Source: Candidatus Aegiribacteria sp.
Lineage (GTDB): Bacteria; Fermentibacterota; Fermentibacteria; Fermentibacterales; JCC-6
Direction of reading: 5' to 3'
Assembly: GCA_030638185.1 (NCBI GenBank)
Contig: DAOWFD010000287.1
Coordinates: forward strand, 1-5,060
Length of the DNA stretch: 5,060 nucleotides
Below, one piece after another: positions 1-5,060 of this stretch (its first letter is position 1; every line of letters begins with the position of its first letter). The translations under genes and the position numbers were made by a program. The notes under the pieces are model-generated. The model made no database searches. It was given only the letters and a program-made list of their open reading frames with translations, and was not told the origin of the DNA.

Positions 1-1
1 A

Positions 2-517
2 TCAGATGATCATGTCCAATACAGTTTTATCTCGACAATGGATGGAAGGTTCTTCTGTGCACCTATATCCACAACTAAATATGTAATCACAGGATATAGT
101 GTTGATGGTGATACATCTTTCAGTATCGAAGTCCCATGGGAAATCAGAAATGTGACGCCTGAGGAATTGGATGCAGCACGGCCAGGCATGGTTATTCCAG
201 GGCCCCGCACCGAATCAACTTCCTCGGAATTAAGCTCCAGCTGGGTACCGGACTCCGTGCGCAGCGCAGCAGTCATCGTTGGCTTTAACGGGAAAAACAG
301 ACTGTGGCTCAAGTCAGGAAGGGGGGCAACCGCTTCACCTGTTTTCGACCTGTACGGCATGAGTGACGGATCATTTATTACAAGTGTTGAGACTACTCTT
401 CCGGCTATTGCCGGATACTGGAGTTTCAGAGTGTCTGAGTCGGGGATACTTGGATGGGATCATAATCCCGATGATTTTGCACGAGTATACATTCTTGAGC
501 TTGTAGAGAGAAATTGA
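2..517 (+). CDS. C-terminal fragment of a 6-bladed beta-propeller-like protein (5' end outside window)
   Basis: The reading frame is open from the left edge to the TGA at 515-517, giving 171 residues. The Met codon at 38 is internal, because the frame continues upstream without a stop and shows the same repeat style, so the true start is off the window. Visible are blade-like units with alternating hydrophobic strands: DGRFFCAP followed by ITGYSVDG (about residues 14-36), NRLWLKSGRG...PVFDLYGMSDG (about 99-123), and a closing unit SGILGWDHNPDDFARVYILEL (about 146-167). The pattern 'RLW...vFDlY...DG' and the ending 'D.dpDdf.rVY.lel' are typical of small bacterial 6-bladed beta-propeller proteins of NHL/YncE-like appearance. 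The signal peptide, if there is one, would be off the window. Function is unknown; such proteins are often exported and bind ligands. It converges on the redox operon and shows no functional link to it. Family assignment is by pattern only. Confidence 0.72.
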   Translation, partial: SDDHVQYSFISTMDGRFFCAPISTTKYVITGYSVDGDTSFSIEVPWEIRNVTPEELDAARPGMVIPGPRTESTSSELSSSWVPDSVRSAAVIVGFNGKNRLWLKSGRGATASPVFDLYGMSDGSFITSVETTLPAIAGYWSFRVSESGILGWDHNPDDFARVYILELVERN

Positions 518-543
518 TTTCAGATAACAGTGGATTAAATTTC

Positions 544-572
544 TTGACACTCTACATTACCGTAATTACATT
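544..572 (+). promoter_or_regulatory. Promoter-like sequence (TTGACA-17-TACATT)
   Basis: A perfect TTGACA (544-549) lies 17 bases upstream of TACATT (567-572), which matches the sigma-70 type -10 consensus at four of six positions. It points to the right into the intergenic stretch, where no credible coding sequence begins before the 3' end of the opposing gene. If real it would drive a short RNA or an antisense transcript into the end of the HdrA-like gene. A chance match in AT-rich sequence is quite possible. Confidence 0.2.
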
Positions 573-577
573 GTAGA
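551..577. repeat. Small inverted repeat (TCTACA / TGTAGA) enclosing the palindrome GTAATTAC
   Basis: TCTACA at 551-556 is exactly complementary to TGTAGA at 572-577, with a 15-base loop. The loop contains the perfect 8-base palindrome GTAATTAC (562-569), and TACATT occurs twice as a direct repeat (553-558 and 567-572). The stem is short, AT-rich and lacks a T-tract, so it is a poor intrinsic terminator. It lies 34 bases after the stop of the beta-propeller gene and overlaps the promoter-like sequence, so an operator or weak 3'-end structure is equally possible. Confidence 0.3.
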
Positions 578-884
578 TACGACAATAGTACAATGGATTT
601 CCGCGAATCCCTTAGCCTGCTCACGAAGTAGCCAATTTGTCCCAATAAACTTTCGATTCCTGCCTGAAACTGACCATACTTACCGAAACCATCCCATGTC
701 AACAGAAATGGCAGCTGATAGGCTCTTGGAACCCCGCAACAGGACATACCTCACCCAAGACGCCGGATCGCTGAAAAGCTCATCCAGTATCGATCTCGGA
801 AACATTATTCTGCCAAGGAACATAGTCGGCATCAGGTTCACTTATCAGTTCCATCGCGAAGCAGTGAAAGATACCGTAGAATGA

Positions 885-3800
885 TTAAAGATTTACCAGG
901 GAGAAATTCACCATCTCGAGGGTCTGTTCCTCGCTGTAACCCAGTTGTTCCATGGCACCTGAAGGGCAGACCGTAGAACAGCTTCCGCAGCCTTTGCACA
1001 GAGCAGTATTAATGGAGCAGACCTGTCTGCCGTTCTTCCATATCAGACTCGGGGCGCTGTATGGACATACAGATACGCACATTCCGCACCCCGCGCAAAC
1101 GTCAACATCAAGGCTGGCTATATTGGCCACTGACAGATACTTGTCAGAACTTATGATGATGCAGGCCCGCTCGGCAGCAGCCTTGGCCTGGGAGACGGTC
1201 TCATCCATGTTCTTGGGTGAATGCGCTAATCCTGCCAGGAATATTCCCTCAGCAGAGAAATCCACCGGTCTGAGTTTTACGTGAGCTTCCATGAAGAACC
1301 TGTCTTCATTGAGCGGTATTTTGAGCATCTGTGAGAGTCTTTCCGCGTCTTCCTGAGGCTCCATTGCCGATGCCAGGATGATCCTGTCAGGGGAGATCTC
1401 AATTTCCATATCGAGTACATGGTCCCGGACACTGACTGCGATCTTCCGGTCTTCACCATCTTTGATGTACCTGACAAGCGGTTTTTTGTCATCTTCGTAT
1501 CTGATGAATATCACGCCCATGTTTCTGGCTTGCTGGTAGTACTCTTCGTTGAAACCGTAGGTTCGTATATCACGGTAGAGGATATAGACATTCATCTTCC
1601 GATTAAGCTCCTTGAGGCGTATTGCGTTCTTAACGGCCTGTGTACAGCATACTCTGGAACAGTACGGGTGGTCATCATCCCTTGATCCGACACACTGGAT
1701 CATCACGATGCTTTTCAGCTTGCTGTACTTCTTCTCGTTTTCCTCGAGATCGCTTTCAAGCTCCAGCTGTGTAAGTACATTTTCATCACCGTAGAGATAT
1801 GAATCCGGTGTCATTTCAACTCCGCCGGTCGTTATTATGATTATCCCGTGCTCGTACTCCTCGGTCTCCTCTTTATCATTGTTCTCTATAGATGTGAGAT
1901 AGTTGCCTATATAACCATCGATAGCGGATACTGTGGAGTTCAGGTATAAAGTCACTTTCGGGTGTTCCTCTACCCTGCTGATAAGCTCGTCAAGATATTC
2001 TTTTACCTTCCGTCCGTCCGGTCTTCTTGTGAGACTTCTGAGATTACCGCCGAGAACTTTTTCTCTTTCAACGAGTGCAACCTCAAAGCCCTGGTCCGCT
2101 ATGGATAATGCTGCCGTCATGCCGGCCAGGCCTCCGCCCACGACCAGCCCTTTCTGAGTGACATCCAAAGCGACAGTATGGAGCGCCTTCAGCAGACGGG
2201 CTTTCCCTACTGCTATTCTTGTAAGGATCTTCGCTTTTTCCGTTGCTTTCGCAGGTTCCGCGCGGTGCACCCAGCTGCACTGGTTCCTGATGTTGGCCAT
2301 GCTGAACAGGTATGGGTTCAAACCGGCTTCTCTGATGGTTTCCTGGAAAAGCGGTTCATGTGTGCTGGGGGAGCATGAGGAAACGACTACTCTGTTGAGT
2401 TTGTATTCATCTATCAGTTCCTTCATCGCCTCCTGTGTATCCTGGGAACATGTGAAAAGGTTCTCCCCTGCATAAACAACGTCCGGTAATGATTTTGCGT
2501 ATGCGGTGACGGCGGGAACATCAACGATGCTTCCGATGTTGGTTCCGCAATGGCATACGAACACACCTATCCTGGGCTTTTTACCTGATACATCCTTTTC
2601 CTCGGGATACTGCTTCTCTATTATCTCCGATCCACGCACATCGGAAAGGATCTCCGCGGCGCCGGCCACTGATCCTGAAGCCTGAATCACGGTTTCAGGG
2701 ATATCCTTGGGAGAAACTGCAGGTCCGCTGACGAATATTCCAGGTTTCGTGGTATTGATGGGTGACTCATCCGAATTATCGATGAACTGATATTTGTTCA
2801 GGCGTAAGCCAAGCCTGTCTGCGATATCGTTGTTGTTCTTTCCCGGTGCGAGACCGACAGAGAGAACTACAAGATCAAATCTCTCAAGGGTAACCTTACC
2901 GTCTTCAGTTACGAACCGGATCTCCAGATCCCCGGTGTCGCCTATCTCCCTTATCTTACTGACCCGTGACCTGACGAATCTTATACCGACCTCTTTGGCC
3001 CTCTCGTAATATTTGTCGAAATCCTTACCGTAAGCGCGCATATCCATGAAGAATATCGTCGGCTCAACAGTATCGACATGCTCCTTTGCTATCATCGCCT
3101 CTTTAATGGCATACATGCAGCATACGGAAGAACAGTATGGCATATGAGAATCTTCCGTTCTGGAACCTACGCACTGAAGCCATGCTATTTTTGTGGGGAC
3201 ACTGCCGTCCGATGGCCGCTGAAGATGCCCCTCGAAGGGGCCGGATGCCGCGAGGATCCTTTCGAACTGAATACTGGTCAGTACATTATCGTATCTTCCA
3301 TAACCGAATTCATGCAGTGGAGAAGGGTCGAATACTTCCGAGCCGGAAGTGAGGATTACAGCCCCGACATTTATATCCTGCATTTCTTCCACCTGATCGA
3401 AATCTATGGCATCGGCTTCGCAGACCTCCTCGCATATTCCGCATTCACCGGTATTGAGGTGAACACATTGCGCAGGATCGATACATGCATGGTTCGGAAC
3501 AGCCTGGGCGTAGGCTATATACACTGCGGAACGGTCGACCAGACCCACATCGAATTCGGATTTGATCGGTATCGGCCTGTTCCCGGTGATTTCACTGAAC
3601 CTGATGCCGTTCTCAACCGGACAGACGTTATAGCAGGCTCCGCATGTCTGGCATTCATCCGATGTCTCATCGAAGGCGGGAGACACGAGCCGTTTGCTTC
3701 CCCTGCCTGAGAATCCGAGAACTCCTTTTCCCATCCGTTCTTTGCACATCCGCACACATAATCCGCAGAGAATGCAATCCTCATTCTTGGGTTCTATCCG

Positions 3801-4154
3801 GGTCTTAGTTATACCCATCTCTTCAGCAAGACGTTTGATATTCTCTGAATCGGAGCAGCGTGCAAGAAGCAGCTCCATCATGATCTTTCGAGATTTAAGA
3901 ACTCTTTCCGTACCTGTCCTGACAGTCATACCCTCCTGTACTGGGTAGTTGCAGGATGTCTGAATGGATACTCTTCCGTACTGCTGTACTTCCACAAGAC
4001 ATAAACGGCAGGAACCATAGGGAGAAAGCGATTCGTGATAGCAGAGAGTCGGAATTGCTATATCGAGTTCTTTGCAGGCTTCAAGAAGAGTAGTTCCCTT
4101 CTCGAATTCTACGGATTGATCGTCGATGGTGAGTTTGATCATTTTGCTTTCCAT
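885..4154 (-). CDS. hdrA: HdrA-like electron-transfer flavoprotein with fused NuoG/HoxU-type Fe-S head and tandem HdrA modules
   Basis: The protein has 1089 residues against about 650-660 for classical HdrA. Residues 5-80 form a plant-type [2Fe-2S] domain (C38, C49, C52, C68). CxxCxxCxxxC motifs follow at C127-C137 and C168-C178, as in NuoG/HoxU/HydA heads. HdrA module 1 (about 202-505) has the AQAVPN segment, a C230/C238/C241/C245 cluster, CVGSR...YCSSVCC (C328, C341, C345, C346) with K351, and a GIFVSG...ET..QA FAD-contact end, but no N-terminal domain and no GxGxxG. Module 2 (about 527-1005) has the N-terminal domain (FVCHCG with C534/C536, plus C569, C594, C626), the GGGLAG FAD motif (673-678) with E696, CVGSR...YCSRVCC (C821, C832, C836, C837) with K842, and GIFLAG, but no inserted ferredoxin. 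A C-terminal 2[4Fe-4S] ferredoxin follows (C1020-C1030, C1053-C1063), and no MvhD is fused. HdrA proteins hold the bifurcating FAD in heterodisulfide reductase complexes; here the partner is a NuoF-like subunit, so the inferred role is cytoplasmic electron exchange between NAD(P)H and low-potential acceptors. Met5 is an alternative start, closer to where the conserved domain begins. The frame is intact. Confidence 0.92.
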   Translation of the reverse strand: MESKMIKLTIDDQSVEFEKGTTLLEACKELDIAIPTLCYHESLSPYGSCRLCLVEVQQYGRVSIQTSCNYPVQEGMTVRTGTERVLKSRKIMMELLLARCSDSENIKRLAEEMGITKTRIEPKNEDCILCGLCVRMCKERMGKGVLGFSGRGSKRLVSPAFDETSDECQTCGACYNVCPVENGIRFSEITGNRPIPIKSEFDVGLVDRSAVYIAYAQAVPNHACIDPAQCVHLNTGECGICEEVCEADAIDFDQVEEMQDINVGAVILTSGSEVFDPSPLHEFGYGRYDNVLTSIQFERILAASGPFEGHLQRPSDGSVPTKIAWLQCVGSRTEDSHMPYCSSVCCMYAIKEAMIAKEHVDTVEPTIFFMDMRAYGKDFDKYYERAKEVGIRFVRSRVSKIREIGDTGDLEIRFVTEDGKVTLERFDLVVLSVGLAPGKNNNDIADRLGLRLNKYQFIDNSDESPINTTKPGIFVSGPAVSPKDIPETVIQASGSVAGAAEILSDVRGSEIIEKQYPEEKDVSGKKPRIGVFVCHCGTNIGSIVDVPAVTAYAKSLPDVVYAGENLFTCSQDTQEAMKELIDEYKLNRVVVSSCSPSTHEPLFQETIREAGLNPYLFSMANIRNQCSWVHRAEPAKATEKAKILTRIAVGKARLLKALHTVALDVTQKGLVVGGGLAGMTAALSIADQGFEVALVEREKVLGGNLRSLTRRPDGRKVKEYLDELISRVEEHPKVTLYLNSTVSAIDGYIGNYLTSIENNDKEETEEYEHGIIIITTGGVEMTPDSYLYGDENVLTQLELESDLEENEKKYSKLKSIVMIQCVGSRDDDHPYCSRVCCTQAVKNAIRLKELNRKMNVYILYRDIRTYGFNEEYYQQARNMGVIFIRYEDDKKPLVRYIKDGEDRKIAVSVRDHVLDMEIEISPDRIILASAMEPQEDAERLSQMLKIPLNEDRFFMEAHVKLRPVDFSAEGIFLAGLAHSPKNMDETVSQAKAAAERACIIISSDKYLSVANIASLDVDVCAGCGMCVSVCPYSAPSLIWKNGRQVCSINTALCKGCGSCSTVCPSGAMEQLGYSEEQTLEMVNFSLVNL

Positions 4155-4160
4155 GCCTTG

Positions 4161-5060
4161 CTACTCCACTATTATCGCGTTGAATTTACATACATCGTAG
4201 CAGACCCCGCACCTTGTACATTTATCAGAATCGATCTGATGCGGTTCTTTCACTTTTCCGGTTATTGCTCCTGCGGAACAGTTCCTCACGCAGAGGGTGC
4301 ATCCTGTGCATGAATCAGCATCAATCCTGTATACAACCAGTGCTTTGCACACATGCGCGGGACATGCAGCCTTTTCTATATGAGCATCGTACTCGTCCCT
4401 GAAATACTCTATCGTGGATAGCACCGGATTCGAGAGCGTCTGACCCAGCCCGCACTGGGAGGCGTCCGTCACAGCCTCTCCAAGTTCAAGCAGGAAATCG
4501 ACATCCTCAGGTCTGCCGTCACCGGTGGTGATCCTTGATAGTATATCAAGCATCAGCTGACTGCCGTCTCTGCAGGAAGTGCATTTACCGCAGGATTCGT
4601 CATTTGTGAACTCAAGGAAGTACCGCGCTATGTCCACAACACAGGTACCCTCATCCATGACCACCATGCCTCCGGACCCCATGATGGAACCCGCTTCCGC
4701 GAGCCTTTCATAATCCACAGGCAGGTCCAGCAGTGAAGCCGGGATACATCCCCCCGAGGGTCCTCCTGTCTGGACTGCTTTGAATTCCTTATCATCGGGA
4801 ATTCCGCCGCCAATCTCAAAGATGATCTCTCTGAGTGTAATTCCCATCGGCACTTCTACAAGACCGTTGTTCCTCACTTTTCCCACAAGCGAAAACACTT
4901 TTGTCCCCTTTGATTTCTCAGTGCCTATGCCTGCATACCAGCTGCTGCCTTTGGTAACTATCGCCGGGATGTTCGCCCAGGTTTCGACATTGTTGATATT
5001 CGTTGGGTTTTCCCAGAGACCGGACTCGGACGGAAATGGTGGACGGTTTCCAGGTTCCGG
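4161..5060 (-). CDS. nuoF: NuoF/HndC/HydB-family NAD(P)H dehydrogenase subunit with C-terminal 2[4Fe-4S] ferredoxin (5' end outside window)
   Basis: The frame is open from the right edge to the TAG at 4163-4161, giving 299 residues. The GTG at 4898 could be taken as a start but is internal: upstream sense codons encode the conserved NuoF segments PGNRPPFP (residues 3-10), GLWENPTNINNVET (14-27) and GTEKSKGTK (46-54). Next come the SLBB-like region (about 55-105, including GLVEVPMG), the GGPSGG and GSIMGSGGMVV segments, and the N3-type [4Fe-4S] site C157/C160/C163 with C203 (ESCGKCTSC ... QCGLGQT). A ferredoxin tail, absent from respiratory NuoF, ends the protein with C251/C254/C257/C261 and C281/C284/C287/C291. 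That tail is typical of soluble HndC/HydB/HoxF-like subunits of bifurcating hydrogenases and formate dehydrogenases. The family transfers hydride between NAD(P)H and FMN; the nucleotide- and FMN-binding N-terminal half is off the window. One oddity is Ser (not Pro) after C261. The gene is 6 bp upstream of the HdrA-like gene, its likely electron partner. The symbol denotes the family; a true complex I role is unlikely. Confidence 0.93.
   Translation of the reverse strand, partial: PEPGNRPPFPSESGLWENPTNINNVETWANIPAIVTKGSSWYAGIGTEKSKGTKVFSLVGKVRNNGLVEVPMGITLREIIFEIGGGIPDDKEFKAVQTGGPSGGCIPASLLDLPVDYERLAEAGSIMGSGGMVVMDEGTCVVDIARYFLEFTNDESCGKCTSCRDGSQLMLDILSRITTGDGRPEDVDFLLELGEAVTDASQCGLGQTLSNPVLSTIEYFRDEYDAHIEKAACPAHVCKALVVYRIDADSCTGCTLCVRNCSAGAITGKVKEPHQIDSDKCTRCGVCYDVCKFNAIIVE
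4164..4167 (-). promoter_or_regulatory. Ribosome binding site (GGAG) of the HdrA-like gene, inside the upstream gene's end
   Basis: On the minus strand GGAG lies 9 bases before the ATG at 4154 and overlaps the last sense codons of the NuoF-like gene (GTG GAG TAG). This supports the ATG at 4154 over the in-frame ATG four codons later, which has no well-spaced Shine-Dalgarno sequence. It also implies translational coupling of the two subunits, which suits partners in one complex. Confidence 0.6.

Larger units (their letters stand above)
518..884. other. Convergent intergenic region, no convincing gene
   Basis: This 367-base stretch separates the stop codons of two convergent genes. Two short open frames exist, 70 codons on the minus strand at 535-747 and 62 codons on the plus strand at 696-884. 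Neither has a recognisable domain. The plus-strand one has no Shine-Dalgarno sequence before its ATG, and the minus-strand one has an in-frame stop immediately before its ATG. I see no GC-rich stem followed by a T-run for either flanking gene, so any transcription terminators here must be weak or factor-dependent. The first 80 bases are AT-rich and contain a small inverted repeat at 551-577 and a promoter-like sequence at 544-572. The length could reflect a decayed gene or an untranslated RNA, but nothing proves either. Confidence 0.6.

Noticed and set aside
10..360. 116-codon minus-strand open frame over the beta-propeller gene
   Set aside because: Low-complexity translation with no domain; it lies opposite a frame with a recognisable beta-propeller repeat pattern.
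38..517. ATG at 38 as the true start of the beta-propeller-like gene
   Set aside because: The frame is open to the left edge, no Shine-Dalgarno sequence precedes this ATG, and the repeat pattern implies missing blades upstream.
551..577. Intrinsic terminator for the beta-propeller gene
   Set aside because: The stem is only 6 AT-rich base pairs with a 15-base loop and no T-run after it.
535..747. 70-codon minus-strand open frame in the spacer, possibly a gene or transposase remnant
   Set aside because: An in-frame stop directly precedes its ATG, no known motif is visible, and neighbouring frames give no continuation of a known family.
696..884. 62-codon plus-strand open frame in the spacer
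   Set aside because: No ribosome binding site, no recognisable domain, and it ends exactly at the stop of the opposing gene; a chance frame is the simplest reading.
3078..3710. 210-codon plus-strand open frame inside the HdrA-like gene
   Set aside because: It is antisense to clearly conserved HdrA and ferredoxin motifs, matches no family I recognise, and is explained by codon bias on the opposite strand.
885..4154. Frameshift or artificial joining of two genes to explain the unusual length
   Set aside because: A single frame runs throughout with conserved motifs in every segment and no abrupt loss of similarity; the linker between modules (about 506-526) looks like an ordinary interdomain linker.
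4161..4898. A 245-residue protein starting at GTG 4898 as a complete, short NuoF-like gene
   Set aside because: The frame continues upstream to the window edge with conserved NuoF residues (PGNRPPFP, NINNVET, GTEKSKGTK), so the GTG is an internal valine and the gene is cut by the window.

Overview
The window shows the 3' end of a redox operon on the minus strand facing the 3' end of an unrelated plus-strand gene. Both operon proteins are rich in iron-sulfur (Fe-S) cluster motifs and belong to families typical of flavin-based electron bifurcation, so the source is most likely a strict anaerobe. The plus-strand gene resembles the short 6-bladed beta-propeller proteins common in FCB-group and related candidate phyla. 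That is only a weak hint, and no taxon can be assigned from the sequence alone. Base composition is moderate and looks similar across the coding regions, with no mobile element, tRNA, rRNA or CRISPR array seen.

Layout: (1) 2-517, plus strand: C-terminal part of a beta-propeller-like protein, cut by the left edge. (2) 518-884: convergent intergenic stretch without a convincing gene; it holds a small AT-rich inverted repeat and a promoter-like sequence. (3) 885-4154, minus strand: a 1089-residue fusion protein. A NuoG/HoxU-type [2Fe-2S] plus 2x[4Fe-4S] head is joined to a truncated HdrA module, followed by a second HdrA module with its own N-terminal domain, FAD Rossmann motif and C-terminal ferredoxin. 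(4) 4161-5060, minus strand: C-terminal 299 residues of a NuoF/HndC/HydB-family NAD(P)H-oxidising subunit with a fused C-terminal 2[4Fe-4S] ferredoxin; its N-terminus lies beyond the right edge.

The two minus-strand genes are 6 bp apart. The ribosome binding site of the second sits in the last codons of the first, so they are almost certainly co-transcribed and translationally coupled. Inferred function: the NuoF-like subunit exchanges electrons with NAD(P)H through FMN. The NuoG-like head of the fusion receives or donates them through its Fe-S chain, and the HdrA part supplies a flavin site and further clusters toward ferredoxin or another low-potential partner. This resembles an NAD(P)H-linked Hdr-type bifurcating or confurcating complex in which the usual catalytic partner (hydrogenase, formate dehydrogenase or HdrBC) is not visible downstream. 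The most interesting feature is the architecture of the fusion: two complementary, incomplete HdrA modules, the first merged in register with a Nuo-type ferredoxin.
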